Assembly: GCA_031411655.1 (NCBI GenBank)
Contig: JANOBM010000071.1
Coordinates: 119,662 to 183,661 of the forward strand
Direction of reading: 5' to 3'
DNA: 64,000 nucleotides
DNA from: UBA6163 sp031411655
Lineage (GTDB): Bacteria > Planctomycetota > Planctomycetia > Pirellulales > Pirellulaceae
Shown here in pieces: positions 17,228 through 28,600 of this stretch. The notes under the pieces were generated by a model. That model was not told the origin of the DNA and did no database searches. It worked only from the letters and a program-made list of their open reading frames with translations. Each line of letters begins with the position of its first letter. The first letter of the stretch is position 1. A program made the translations under genes and the position numbers.

Positions 17228-20200
17228 GTGACCAAGGACGATATTTTTCGCGATGACGTCGAACGTAGCCAACGCCTTCGCAGTACGGGCCGTCGGGCCG
17301 GCCGGTTCCGGCGTAAGAGCACCTACGGGCTGATGTTCATTGGCTTCATCGTCCTGCTCGTTGTCAGCGCGCCAAGCATCGTTTGTCAATCTCCCATCGG
17401 TCGTAGCCTCATTCAGTCGGCTTTGGCAGGTTACGGTTTCGATGGCGGAGTGGAATCACTTCGAGTTGGTTGGGTAACGCCGCTTCGCATTGACGGAATC
17501 GATCTGACAGGGACTGCTGCAGGGACCCATATCACAGTCGACCGGGTGGAAACTGAAATCACGCTTCTGCAGTGTATTCGTGGGCTTACTGACATTGGTG
17601 CCGTTTCAATCCGTGGCGTGAATGCCGAGGTCACCGTTTTCGATGGCAAAACGAGTGCTGAGGATGACTTAGCCGCACTGCTTACTCCTAGTGACGATCC
17701 ATCCACCGAGTCATCGGCCAGCAACTCCGCGCCGATGAGGGGAAAGATTGAGCTGCAGGACGTCTCCGCGCGAATCACCGATTCGGTCACCGGTGCACAA
17801 TGGGTCGCGGCCCAATCGCAAGCAGAATTGATTCTCGCGGCGGATAAACTAGACGCATCGTTTACCGCAGTGATTACGGACTCGGTCGATGGAAGTGGCG
17901 AGATTCAAGGGCGGATTCAATATCCCAATAACGCTGACCAAGCCTATCAATTGGATTTAATCACTCAGCGAGTTCCGCTCTCGATTGCTTCACTTGTCAA
18001 GCGCCGACTCGGTGAAGCTGGAGCTGGAATCCCCATTCAAATCACCGGCGATACCACTGGTTCCATGTCCGTTATCGGAGGAGTCGGGTCTGCGATGACG
18101 ATTTCGCTTAATCCCGTCGAGTTTCGAAATTTTGTGGCATCGGACCCGTCACTTGGTGAGCGAATATGGCGGAATGGTCTGACGGCGATAAGCGGCTCAG
18201 CGACACTGGAGGGCGAGCGAATCGTCGGGCGCAAGTTGCAGCTCACGACAGATTTCGGGAGTGCAACATTTGATGGTGCATTTAAAACCAGCATGTCGCT
18301 TTCGGGCGAAACCAGTCCTGCAGCTTGGCTTGAGGCATTGGACGGCGCCGCTGGCGCAGAAATCGACTTAGTCGCGTTTGAGAAAGCACTGCCAGGATTA
18401 ATACCGCTTCGTGACCAGGCAGAAATCTCGTCTGGTCGTGTCTCAGCGGAGATCACTTCTTCCGCCGAAGGCGGACGCGCTCGACGATCGCAATGGAGTT
18501 TGAAAACGCAGGCGATTCGCGCCAATGCTTCGGGTCGATCGGTTGTTATCGAGCCATTAACGCTTCTAGCATCGATACAAGTTGCCGGCGGGCAGCTTTC
18601 TGCCGATACGATTCGTTTGGAAAGTTCGTTCGCGAATGCGAATGTTGATGGGAATCTACAGCGAGGCCGCATCAAAGGTGATATCCAATTCAGTCGCTTA
18701 TCCTCGATGATACAACCACTGCTAGAAATGCCTGAGCTATCGTTAGCGGGACAGGCAACTTGCGAGATGAGCTGGGCAGCCGAAACAGGCGATCAATGGC
18801 GTCTGAGTGGCAACACGAACGCCACCGACCTCTTGATCATCCTGCCCGGTGGCGTGAGCTTCCAACAACCTACATTCCGTGGAGAGATTGACGCTACGGG
18901 GCGATGGCTTCGTGGGACGCTCGAAGAGTTGAGAAGCCTGTCATTGACTGCATCAACCAATTCTCTCGAAGCGACTGCGAAATTAGTAGCTCCCGTCGCG
19001 TTGCCATCAAGTACAACGCCCCTGCCGCTGAACATCACCAGCCGAGGTCGTTTGGAGTCTCTCGCCGATATCCTTGGGCCATGGATGCCAACGTCGCTTC
19101 ATACGCTCCAGGGTGGATATGCTGCGGACGCAACCGCAGTCCTTACTCTGGCAAGTGGAGAAGTGACTCGCGTAAACATGCAAATTGAAGAGCCGCGGGT
19201 CGGCTATGGAGAGCAGCTTTATGCTCAGCCGCAACTGGCCGTCGACTTCGATGGCCGTTATGCGTGGCCTGATGGTATTCTTGACGCGAGGAAGTTGACG
19301 ATTGTCGGCGATGCGATCTCAGCGGCTGGACAAGGTACGATGACCCCAACGACGATGGATCTTGAATTCGCGTGGCGAGCTAAACTTGAACGACTTCAAG
19401 GGGCTGTACGACCCAGTGTTGCGAGGGTACCAAGCGGTATTCAAGCTGCCGTACTTACGGATGCTTCCCCAGTTGCCCCGACGAGGCCGGTTGCACTCCG
19501 ACCCGATTCCGTTGCGGATGCATCCGCCTATCAGGTGCAGGGCGATTGCGAGGGCCGAATCAAGGTAATGCTTACTGCAGATTCGCCAATGCTGTTTGTG
19601 GAACTGAAAAGCACGGGGAACAACGTTGCGGTGGTGACACCCTCATTGGTTACCGCGTATGGCAACTCGCCTCAGGTTTCACCTAAGTCCGCGGAGCCCC
19701 TTTGGAGCGAACGTCTGGTTAACCTTGACGCCAATATTCAGTACGACATGAACGATGGTAAAGTGGTCGCCGAGAAGCTTCAACTGGCAACCGATTGGTT
19801 AGCGACCTCGCTGGGCGGAAAAGCGATTTGGAACGAGCAGATAGGCGACGTTGTGATGCAAGGCTCCGCCAAGATCAAAATGCCTGAAGTGGCGATTCAA
19901 TTGACCAAGCTGCTCGGGTTGACCGTTCGGTTAGAAGGCGTTCACGAAACGCCCATCGAAATCGTTGCTGCTCGTCAGGGTACCGGGCCTGTTTCGCTAG
20001 ATGTGAACGCGAACATCGGTTGGGAATCGGGCGAAGTCGCTGGTATCGCTTTTGGATCAACTTCGATTCCGGTCGAGATGAACGAAACGACCGTGTCCAT
20101 CCAACCGGCAGCAATCCCCGTGGTGCAAGGGCGACTGCAAGTCGCTGGAGACTTGCATTACTCGCCGGGACCGATGTGGATGACCGTGCGTCCTGGCGTC

Positions 20201-20857
20201 GTCGCCGAGAATCTGACGATGACCCCGGAACTGACCAATCGTTGGCTACAGTACCTTGCCCCGATCGTTGCCAACTCGACGCGGATTCAAGGAAGGTTTG
20301 GAGTTGAACTCGCTGAGGCGATGGTGAACCTCGATAATCCGATGGCATCACGGGTTCGCGGTAATCTGCGAGTTCAGGAAGTGAACCTGGATTCCGGCCC
20401 AGTAGCAAATCAGCTTATTGGCAGCATCAAGCAAATCCAGCAACTGATTCGCGGAGCCAACCCTGCCGATGTCCAACAGAAAGAAAAACGACTCGTCACG
20501 ATCCCTTCGCAAGCGATTGATTTCGAGTTTGCTCAAGGTGTGATCACTCATCAGCGAATGTCGATTGAAATCGATCGTGCGAAGATCATCACCAGTGGTC
20601 AAGTTCATGTTGATGGTCGATTGAATTTAGTGGCCCAGGTGCCACTGGACCCGTCTTGGCTAGGCAGCGACTTAAAAGGACTGGCTGGCCAACCGATCAC
20701 GTTGCCGATTGACGGTACGCTTTCACAACCAAGTCTGGATTCAGCGGGAATCCGTAATCTTGTCGGACAACTAGGCGCTAAGGCATTGCAAGGCACGGCA
20801 GAAAATTACTTAGAGAAGCAACTTGGTCGTGGACTCGAAAAACTGCTAGGGCGCTAG
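17228..20857 (+). CDS. Giant AsmA-like (TamB/DUF748-type) protein
   Basis: The 1209-residue protein has an N-terminal cytoplasmic tail rich in Arg, one membrane helix (LMFIGFIVLLVVSAPSIV, about residues 37-54), then a very long beta-rich region. The start of this region has the AsmA/TamB look (SPIGRSLIQSALAGYGFDGGVESLRVGWVTP). The C-terminus ends with a domain like the AsmA-2 region (QLGAKALQGTAENYLEKQLG, then RGLEKLLGR). Such proteins bridge inner and outer membranes and are linked to lipid or outer-membrane protein transport. The GTG start at 17228 has an AGGGA about 9 bp upstream. It is a single gene. Confidence 0.8.
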   Translation: MTKDDIFRDDVERSQRLRSTGRRAGRFRRKSTYGLMFIGFIVLLVVSAPSIVCQSPIGRSLIQSALAGYGFDGGVESLRVGWVTPLRIDGIDLTGTAAGTHITVDRVETEITLLQCIRGLTDIGAVSIRGVNAEVTVFDGKTSAEDDLAALLTPSDDPSTESSASNSAPMRGKIELQDVSARITDSVTGAQWVAAQSQAELILAADKLDASFTAVITDSVDGSGEIQGRIQYPNNADQAYQLDLITQRVPLSIASLVKRRLGEAGAGIPIQITGDTTGSMSVIGGVGSAMTISLNPVEFRNFVASDPSLGERIWRNGLTAISGSATLEGERIVGRKLQLTTDFGSATFDGAFKTSMSLSGETSPAAWLEALDGAAGAEIDLVAFEKALPGLIPLRDQAEISSGRVSAEITSSAEGGRARRSQWSLKTQAIRANASGRSVVIEPLTLLASIQVAGGQLSADTIRLESSFANANVDGNLQRGRIKGDIQFSRLSSMIQPLLEMPELSLAGQATCEMSWAAETGDQWRLSGNTNATDLLIILPGGVSFQQPTFRGEIDATGRWLRGTLEELRSLSLTASTNSLEATAKLVAPVALPSSTTPLPLNITSRGRLESLADILGPWMPTSLHTLQGGYAADATAVLTLASGEVTRVNMQIEEPRVGYGEQLYAQPQLAVDFDGRYAWPDGILDARKLTIVGDAISAAGQGTMTPTTMDLEFAWRAKLERLQGAVRPSVARVPSGIQAAVLTDASPVAPTRPVALRPDSVADASAYQVQGDCEGRIKVMLTADSPMLFVELKSTGNNVAVVTPSLVTAYGNSPQVSPKSAEPLWSERLVNLDANIQYDMNDGKVVAEKLQLATDWLATSLGGKAIWNEQIGDVVMQGSAKIKMPEVAIQLTKLLGLTVRLEGVHETPIEIVAARQGTGPVSLDVNANIGWESGEVAGIAFGSTSIPVEMNETTVSIQPAAIPVVQGRLQVAGDLHYSPGPMWMTVRPGVVAENLTMTPELTNRWLQYLAPIVANSTRIQGRFGVELAEAMVNLDNPMASRVRGNLRVQEVNLDSGPVANQLIGSIKQIQQLIRGANPADVQQKEKRLVTIPSQAIDFEFAQGVITHQRMSIEIDRAKIITSGQVHVDGRLNLVAQVPLDPSWLGSDLKGLAGQPITLPIDGTLSQPSLDSAGIRNLVGQLGAKALQGTAENYLEKQLGRGLEKLLGR

Positions 20858-21109
20858 TCAATCCAGTGATGTGCCGTTTTACGTTGATGGGATGCCGCAC
20901 CGCATCGGGCTTCTGATTCCGATTGGTTTCATCATAAAACTCTGTCTAATGGGTTTTCGTCACTTCGGTGAACGTTTGGAAACGGAAAAACGGGAGCCAA
21001 ACGACGGGATTTTCGTTTCACTTAGGAAAGTCCAGCGACAATCCAGCTACAATGTTGGGCCCACCGAAAAGGATGGTCGTCGCCCTTTCTCCCGCCCAAG
21101 AATTGACTC

Positions 21110-23470
21110 ATGCGTCGTATGCAGAACGTTGCGATGGCCCTGTTCAGTGCCATCGTTCCATTGACTTCTTTCTTTTGCCGATCAGCCCTCTGCGAAGAGC
21201 CAAGCGGTGCGGTGAAAGCGGGGCATAGCTATCACGGCGAGGCATTCGATGAGGGTCCGCGTCAGTCGGCTCGGCTGATGCAAGGTCTAGCCAAAATCGT
21301 CTTTCCGACATCAGCAAAAGCGCCCGAAGTCCAAAGTTTTATCGAGCAAGGAATCGCTCAACTTCACGGCTTCTGGTATTTGGAAGCGGAGCGTTCCTTT
21401 CGTCAAGCAGCTTTTTTGGAGCCCGAGCTAGCGATTGCTTACTGGGGCTGTGCCATGGCGAATATCAATCAACAAAAGCGAGCAAACGCATTCATCGCCG
21501 AAGCGGTAAAGCGAAATGGTGAAGCAACCATGCCACGCGAAAAGATGTACATCGATTCGCTCGACCGTTATTTGAAGGCAATCGCTCCGGCAGTCGATGA
21601 AGATTGCAACAAAGATTCTCAAACGAGTAGCGATTCGCAGAAAGTGGTGGACAAAAAAGACGAGGACGTCGAGAGAGAAAAAAAACGCAAAGCGCATGAG
21701 CAGTACATTGCGGATCTTGAGAAGATCATCGATGAGTATCCTGATGACTACGAAGCGAAAGCATTCCTAGTCTTGCAGCTATGGTTGGCGGATGGAGAAG
21801 GTTTGAAAATCACGAGCCGTTATGCTGTGGATGCGATCTTGGACCAAGTATTCACCTTCTCCCCCTTGCATCCTGCCCACCACTATCGAATTCATCTTTG
21901 GGATCACCAACGCCCAAAAAATGCACTGACCGCAGCGGCAAAAGCTGGTCCATCGATGCCAGCCGTGGCTCATATGTGGCACATGCCAGGGCATACGTAC
22001 TCGGGGCTTTTCCGTTATGCCGATGCTGCTTGGCAACAAGAAGCCGCGACCCGAGTTGACCTGAAACATATGATCGAATCACGGCTACTTCCGGATCAGA
22101 TTCATAATTTCGCCCATAACCATGAATGGATGGTTCGGAATTTGATTCACCTCGGAAGAGTGAATGATGCGATTAGGCATTCGAAGAGTCTCGTTGAGCT
22201 TCCGTGCCACCCGGATTTTAACACTTCCAAGAAAGGTAGTTTCCGGTTTGGGCGTGAGCGATTGCTTCAGACGCTTGTGGCGTTTGGCTTGTGGAAGCAA
22301 TTGATCGATGAAGCGGCGGGGCCGTTCCTTGGTGAAACGGATAGCGAGGAAGCCAATGATGAGCGAAACGCATGGCTTGCCGTAGCCCACTTCCTGGAAG
22401 GTGACAGAGCGACCGGCGCATCGCTGCTACGCTCGCTACAGCGAAAGCGGCTAGACCTCCAACGTGAGCGTCTTGATGCGGCGGAAGCAAAGGCGAAGGC
22501 TGCTTCCTTGGAGTCGACCGACGGCAGCGGTTCATCCCCGAAGTCGGACGATACCAACGAACGTAACGAGCGCATCAAGCGCTTGCCACGATTGATCGCT
22601 CGCGCTGCCGCAGCGGCGGCTGCGAAGCGGGGTGACAAAGAAGCCTTTAACAAGCATGCGAAAAACGCAGAGCTGGATAACTTACTGCGAGCGCAGTGGC
22701 TGGTCATGGTCAAGGATTTCGAGGAGGCGAAGAAACTTGCCGAAGAAGCTGTTAACAACGGGCGCAGCGAAGTGCGACCGCTCGCGGTGCTTATCGACGT
22801 ACTATGGCGCCAAAGCAATAAAGACGAAGCATTCAAACGGTTTGAGGAACTCCGCAAGGAGGCACACGCTTCGGATTTGGAAACGCCACTGCTGAGTGCG
22901 ATGGCGCCAATCGCCGTTGCCGCAGGTGTGGAGGGGGATTGGCGAATCGCACGGGTGTTGCCTGATGATGTTGGCGAACGACCGACTTGGGACGCTTTCG
23001 GGCCTGATCGTTGGCAGCCATACGCGGCACCGTCTTGGCAGGTAATCAGTACAGAAGGTAAGGAAATCGCAAGTGAACATGCGGCAGGAAAGCCGAAGGT
23101 GGTGTTTTTCTATCTCGGCTTCGGCTGCTTGCACTGCATCGAACAGCTCAAAGCGTTTTCACCCAAGTCGAAAGCGTTTGAAGAAGCCGGAGTGGAGCTA
23201 ATGGCGATTACCACAGAATCGCTTGAAGAACTTACTCAGGGATTAAAGAATTTCGGTGAGCCGTTATCGATTCCAATCTTCTCGGATGACAAGAAGGTCG
23301 CGTTCAAGGAATTTCGATGTTGGGATGACTTTGAATCGGTGCCGCTCCATGGCACGTTTTTGATCGATGGCAAGGGGCGAGTGAGGTGGCAAGACATTGG
23401 TGCCGATCCCTTTAATGATGCGGATTTCTTGCTGAATGAGACGAAGCGATTACTCTCATTACCCGATTAA
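21110..23470 (+). CDS. Exported TPR-repeat protein with C-terminal peroxiredoxin-like domain
   Basis: The 786-residue protein has a signal peptide (VAMALFSAIVPLTSFFCRSA). Residues about 70-560 are helical with TPR-like units (for example GFWYLEAERSFRQAAFLEPE, then LAIAYWGCAMAN). A charged Lys/Asp/Glu segment interrupts near residues 165-205. The C-terminal 150 residues are a thioredoxin-fold redoxin: PKVVFFYLGFGCLHCIEQL with Cys673 and Cys676 spaced C-x-x-C, then VELMAITTES and GTFLIDGKGRVRWQDIG. The protein is likely extracytoplasmic. The fused domains suggest a redox function tied to protein binding; the substrate is not evident. Confidence 0.85.
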   Translation: MRRMQNVAMALFSAIVPLTSFFCRSALCEEPSGAVKAGHSYHGEAFDEGPRQSARLMQGLAKIVFPTSAKAPEVQSFIEQGIAQLHGFWYLEAERSFRQAAFLEPELAIAYWGCAMANINQQKRANAFIAEAVKRNGEATMPREKMYIDSLDRYLKAIAPAVDEDCNKDSQTSSDSQKVVDKKDEDVEREKKRKAHEQYIADLEKIIDEYPDDYEAKAFLVLQLWLADGEGLKITSRYAVDAILDQVFTFSPLHPAHHYRIHLWDHQRPKNALTAAAKAGPSMPAVAHMWHMPGHTYSGLFRYADAAWQQEAATRVDLKHMIESRLLPDQIHNFAHNHEWMVRNLIHLGRVNDAIRHSKSLVELPCHPDFNTSKKGSFRFGRERLLQTLVAFGLWKQLIDEAAGPFLGETDSEEANDERNAWLAVAHFLEGDRATGASLLRSLQRKRLDLQRERLDAAEAKAKAASLESTDGSGSSPKSDDTNERNERIKRLPRLIARAAAAAAAKRGDKEAFNKHAKNAELDNLLRAQWLVMVKDFEEAKKLAEEAVNNGRSEVRPLAVLIDVLWRQSNKDEAFKRFEELRKEAHASDLETPLLSAMAPIAVAAGVEGDWRIARVLPDDVGERPTWDAFGPDRWQPYAAPSWQVISTEGKEIASEHAAGKPKVVFFYLGFGCLHCIEQLKAFSPKSKAFEEAGVELMAITTESLEELTQGLKNFGEPLSIPIFSDDKKVAFKEFRCWDDFESVPLHGTFLIDGKGRVRWQDIGADPFNDADFLLNETKRLLSLPD

Positions 23471-23483
23471 GGGGACGCTCCAT

Positions 23484-25358
23484 TCAATTGGTTTCAGGAC
23501 TGTCCCAATCGACATAGTTCCAAACCGAATCATAAGCATCAATGACTTCAAAGTACTCCAGCATTGTGGCATAAAACGGATGAGCGGCAAACGTCGCACT
23601 GTCCCCGATCACAATCAAAGCGCGGCGGGCTCGTGTCAGTGCAACATTGGTTCGACGGGTGTCCGCGAGAAATCCGATCTCTCGGCGTTCATTACTGCGA
23701 ACGAGCGAGATGATGACCACCTCTTTTTCGCGACCTTGAAAGCCGTCCACGGTATCGATTTCTAAACCATCAAGGTTGAGACGCGAACGAACCAAGCGAA
23801 CCTGAGCGGCATAGGGAACGATGACTGCAATCTCCGCCGCCAGAACGCCCGCTTCCAAGAACTGCCTGACTAAGCGAATCACGAGGTTGGCTTCGCGTGG
23901 GTTGAGCTTACTCAGTCCGTCGGGCTCAATTTCTTCGTCATACTCCGCACCCGCCGTATCGATGAACGCCATCGGACGATTGGTCACCGGTGCGGTTGTG
24001 ACGTGTGCAAGGTCGGACAGTAAGTGCGATGCAACGGATCGATCTGCAACAAGTGCTCCCTTGTAAAAATGATCCGAAGAGAATCGCATGATGTCTTCGT
24101 GCATTCGGTATTGCACGGTCAACATGCGATAGACATCAGACCCGACCTGTTCCACCAGTCGTTCCATCAAACTCGTTTTCATCCCTTCGCGTGCCGCGAC
24201 TTCGCAAAGCACCGTCGGTGGCAATTGGCAGTGGTCACCTGCGAACACCACTCGTTCAGCTCGTAGAATCGCCTGCCAGACGCCAGCTTCGGTACACTGA
24301 CAGGCTTCATCGATCACAACCAGGTCGAAACGACGCGAGCCGAGCAGGTCGTCGTCAATGGTCGTCGTCGTGCAGATCACATCGGAAGCATCCAGGACGT
24401 ACTGAATGGCCTGCCGCTCAAGGGAGCGAGATTGGTTTTGAAGAGCTCTGGCTTCGCTCCGCAGTTCCGAGGCACGTCGATAGGCATCGCGCGAGCCTGT
24501 CAACTTGGCCGCTTGACGCATGAGTGATTCGCTTTCTCGCATCAACTCTCGCACAATCGCCGTGGACTCATGTTCACGGACAAGCTCGTCCAGTGTGTGC
24601 TCGCGAAGCGACTCGGTGACCCGGGCAGGGTGACCAACTCGAACAATATGCGGTGTGGTCGCGACCAAACGTTCGAGGAGATTGTCCACAGCGGTGTTGC
24701 TCGATGCGCAGGCGAGAACGCGTTCGCCCTTCGCTACCGCTTGTCGAATGACCTCGACGAGCGTCGTCGTTTTGCCCGTTCCAGGTGGGCCATGGATAAT
24801 GGCATAGTCGCGAGAAGACATGGCAAAACGAACCGCGTCTTCCTGTGGCGGGTTGAGCCCGTTCATCGGCTTTGGCGACCAGGACTGATCGAATCGAGGT
24901 TCCGTGATTGCGAGTAGCATATCTCGCAACTTACCCGTTCGACCCGTGGCGTTGCGAATCGCTGCGATCGCCGAACGCTGACGTCGTCTTGTTGTTTCGT
25001 CGGGAGAAAGGTCGATACGAAAGCGTTCGCCAGATGGCCATTGTTCTAATGCCACCTCAATGACATTGTTGTTTCGCCGACTGACGACTCCTGAAATGCC
25101 ATCGTCGTTGTCATCGCTTTGGTCGGATACGACGACCGGTGAACCAACCTTGAGTCGGTTCCATGGCAATGGGATCCCGTTACGACGTTTCGCAAAGGTT
25201 AGTAAATACCTTCCCCCCAGACCGGTTCGATGATCGGAAAGTGCGAGGTCGACGATCGTTTCCCCGGTGCGCTCAGCATCCGCCCCTCGAGACAACAGGC
25301 GCCGCTGAGCCAACCGAACCCGTTCCGCGTCCGACTCGAGATCGAGCCAACGAAGCAA
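23484..25358 (-). CDS. IGHMBP2/UPF1-type superfamily 1 DNA/RNA helicase
   Basis: The 624-residue helicase shows motif Ia/Walker A at GPPGTGKTTTLVEVI, motif II DLVVIDEACQ (DEAC instead of the commoner DEAA), motif III FAGDHCQLPPTV, and motifs V-VI near the C-terminus: DTVDGFQGREKEVVIISLVR and VALTRARRALIVIGD. An N-terminal stalk/beta-barrel domain precedes these, as in SMUBP-2 (IGHMBP2). The start at TTG 25358 is uncertain: upstream codons in the same frame (SVSADKYFDQL) look coding and no ATG or GTG precedes them. The real start may be a rare codon or lie behind a frameshift. It is convergent with the TPR-redoxin gene, 13 bp apart. Confidence 0.9.
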   Translation of the reverse strand: MLRWLDLESDAERVRLAQRRLLSRGADAERTGETIVDLALSDHRTGLGGRYLLTFAKRRNGIPLPWNRLKVGSPVVVSDQSDDNDDGISGVVSRRNNNVIEVALEQWPSGERFRIDLSPDETTRRRQRSAIAAIRNATGRTGKLRDMLLAITEPRFDQSWSPKPMNGLNPPQEDAVRFAMSSRDYAIIHGPPGTGKTTTLVEVIRQAVAKGERVLACASSNTAVDNLLERLVATTPHIVRVGHPARVTESLREHTLDELVREHESTAIVRELMRESESLMRQAAKLTGSRDAYRRASELRSEARALQNQSRSLERQAIQYVLDASDVICTTTTIDDDLLGSRRFDLVVIDEACQCTEAGVWQAILRAERVVFAGDHCQLPPTVLCEVAAREGMKTSLMERLVEQVGSDVYRMLTVQYRMHEDIMRFSSDHFYKGALVADRSVASHLLSDLAHVTTAPVTNRPMAFIDTAGAEYDEEIEPDGLSKLNPREANLVIRLVRQFLEAGVLAAEIAVIVPYAAQVRLVRSRLNLDGLEIDTVDGFQGREKEVVIISLVRSNERREIGFLADTRRTNVALTRARRALIVIGDSATFAAHPFYATMLEYFEVIDAYDSVWNYVDWDSPETN

Positions 25359-25684
25359 TTGGTCAAAGTATTTGTCTGCCGAAACAGAAAGATGGGGGGA
25401 GATTAGGGAGGCCTCATTTGGGTGAAATCAGCGTTTTGAAACGGCTCAGCATGCCAGTCACGGCGATTGTCCTGTTTTTTTCGGAAATGCGAAGTGTGCC
25501 ACGGGCGCAAAAAAAACAATTTCGTTTGACGAAAAACGGCCCAATCGGGCGGTTAGTAGAGGAAAACCCATCGAAAAGTCCGATAGATCGAATGTCGCGG
25601 CGTGTCCGATAACGCGTCCATAGGATTGGTTGGAAGTAGTGGGGCAATTGTCGTCTGGATGATGACGAGGAGTTGGTTTTCCGA
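25359..25684. other. Divergent intergenic region between helicase and Amt-kinase genes
   Basis: The 326 bp hold no convincing gene. They should contain the promoters of both neighbours. A small inverted repeat TTTCGT-N3-ACGAAA lies at 25520-25534, and a GAGGAG Shine-Dalgarno-like motif at 25667-25672 lies 12 bp before ATG 25685. Confidence 0.5.
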
Positions 25685-28600
25685 ATGGACACATTGATCG
25701 GGGCAAATCTGGTCTGGGTGATGCTCTCGGCAGCATTGGTGCTTTTCATGCAAGCAGGTTTTTGCTTGTTAGAAAGCGGCATGGCTCGGTCGAAGAACAG
25801 CATCAATGTGGCCGTAAAGAACTTGGTCGACCTTTGTGTCTGTGGGATCTTATTTTGGGCCATCGGGTTTGGATTGATGTTTGGCAGGTCGGCCGGTGGT
25901 TGGATTGGTTGCGACGGATTCGGATTGGCTGGTTATCAACACAGCTCGTCACTTGCATTCTTCCTGTTCCAGTTCGTGTTTTGTGGGACCGCGACGACGA
26001 TCATTTCTGGCGCCGCTGCGGAAAGGATGAGCTTTCTCGCTTACATCGTTGTCGCGATCATTGTGAGCGGGATATTCTTTCCCGTTTTTGGACACTGGGC
26101 TTGGGGCGGGAAGCTGGGAGGGACACCCGGTTGGCTCGCCGCCATGGGGTTTGTCGACTTTGCAGGCTCGACCGTTGTGCATTCGATCGGCGGATGGATT
26201 TCACTGTCTGCCATCCTTGTCTTGGGACCAAGGCTCGGCCGTTTTACAAACGGATCGTCGCACGTTAGTACGCGAAGTCATGGGAATATTCAGGGCCACG
26301 ATCTTGGCCTGGCAACGGTGGGAGTGTTCGTGCTTTGGTTCGGTTGGTTTGGTTTCAACGGTGGTTCAACGTTGGTGATTGATTCTCGGGTTCCACTGAT
26401 ACTTGTGAATACAAATCTAGCCGCGGCAGCAGGCGGTTTGTCCTCCCTCGCGATCTCATGGGTATATGAGGGGAGGCCTTCGGTAACGCAATTGTTGGTA
26501 GGTGTGATCGCTGGGTTGGTAGCGATTACTGCAGGGTGTCATCTTGTGTCGCCATGGTCTTCGATCGTGATTGGTGGAATCGGAGGTGGCGCAGCCTGTG
26601 GAACCGTCTATGTACTCGCAAAGCTACGCATTGATGACGTGGTGGGTGCGTTTCCCACTCACGCAATCGCCGGCGTTTGGGGAACTTTAGCACTAGCACT
26701 TTTGGCACCTCCATCGGCTTTGCCGACGGGAGATCGCCTTACGCAGTTCGGCGTCCAATTGATTGGAGTAGTGGTTGCGTTTGTATGGGCATTCGGCGGA
26801 AGCCTGGTTTTATTCCTGGGACTGGGCCGAGTGATGCGGCTTCGGGTTACTAGAAGGAACGAGCATCTCGGGCTCAATTACTCCGAACATGGAGCAAGCA
26901 CTGCGATGATTGACCTAGCAATCGAGATGCATCGCCACGGACTGAAGCGTCAGTTCAACCGCCCTGTCGCGATCGACCGTCATACCGAAGCAGGACAAAT
27001 CGGAAAAGCCTACAACCGCGTGTTGAAAGAGGTCTCCGCGGAGATCTCGCTTCGTAGCGAAGCAGAACGTCGCTATCGCGATATCGTCGAAAACGCCATT
27101 GAGGGAATCTTTCAAACCACTCCGGACGGCTTCTTTCAAAGTGCTAATCCGGCGCTTCTTGAACTTTACGGAGACAGGACGATCGAAGCGTTACAAGCTC
27201 GCACCCCTTCATTGGCTTCGAACCTCTATGTCGATCCTAAGAGGCGAGATGAGTTCGTACGTATGATTTCCGAAAAAGGTATTCTTCGAGACTTCCGATC
27301 GCAAGTCCGCCGTGCTGACGGGAGTTGCATTTGGATCAGTGAAAGCGCGAGGGCGGTAAAGAATGAGGCAGGCAAGCTGCTCTATTACGAGGGGACTGTC
27401 GTCGACATCACTGATCGTATCGATGCAGAGAGATTGCATCGTGAGCGAGATTTTGCTGCGGCCGCAAATGAGGCGAAGAGCCAATTTTTAGCACGGATGA
27501 GTCATGAAATGCGCACCCCTTTGGGAGGCGTGATCAATACGCTCGATCTCATTACCGACGACATGCCATCCACTCAACGATCTCGCTTCATCGAGATTGC
27601 CAAGGAAAGCGCACACTCACTGCTGACGCTTATCAACGACGTACTTGATTTGTCGCGAATCGAGGCGGGAAAACTTGATATAGAGGCCATCGAAACCGAT
27701 CTGGAAAAGACGGTAAGAATCGCGTCGGAAATGCTTTATCATAGCGCGCGAAAGAAAGGTTTGAGGCTGGCTTCGCGCGTTTCACAAGATCTACCATCAA
27801 AGGTCTGGCTGGATGGAACACGGTTGCAACAAATCATTGTGAACCTGATCGGCAATGCCGTGAAATTCACCACATCGGGTGAAATCACTGTATCAGTATC
27901 TCGGGTCTCGCGAGATGAGGCGACGATTCAACCCGACGATGAAGATGCGATCGTCATCCGAGTCGAAGTAGCCGATACCGGTATCGGAGTGGCACGCGAT
28001 CGCATGGAGAAGATCTTTGAGGTCTTTACGCAAGCTGACCGGAGTACGACACGACGCTACGGTGGGAGCGGCCTTGGACTGGCAATCTGCCGGCAATTGG
28101 TTGAATTGATGGGCGGCAAAATTGGTGTCAAGGCGAGGGAGGTCCGAGGCACTGTCTTTTGGTTTGAGATTCCAGCAACGCCGGGACTGTCCTCCAGTGA
28201 GCGCGGCACCGACCCTTTAAGTGGGCAGCAAGTCGTCGTTTACGCACCCGATCATGCCGAAACAGATGTCACCATTAAGAATCTCAAGTCATGGGGCATA
28301 GTGGTCACCCATTGCCGCACGATTGACGAGGTCAGGGCGATTTCATTCGAGTCGCCACAAAATGGATCCGACTTCCGACTTGCACTTGTTGATTCCGAAT
28401 TTCAAGACCAATGGCTCGAGGCCTTGGCGGGTCTTCAGTTGGGCCGGTTATCGATGCTACCGGTTACCTGGTTAGGAGCGCCCAAGGTATCTGCTGCGAC
28501 AGATCGCTTTTTGGATCGACCGATTCATGCGTCAGCACTTTTTGATGAGATCTTAACAGTGTTGATGCTGCGGACTGCTTCGGATGTTGCTTTGCCGGCA

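Noticed and set aside
25685..26890. Loss of the Amt pore histidines, as expected for a sensor-only fusion
   Set aside because: Both histidines (166 and 326) and Asp158 are present, so no argument for lost transport can be made from the sequence.
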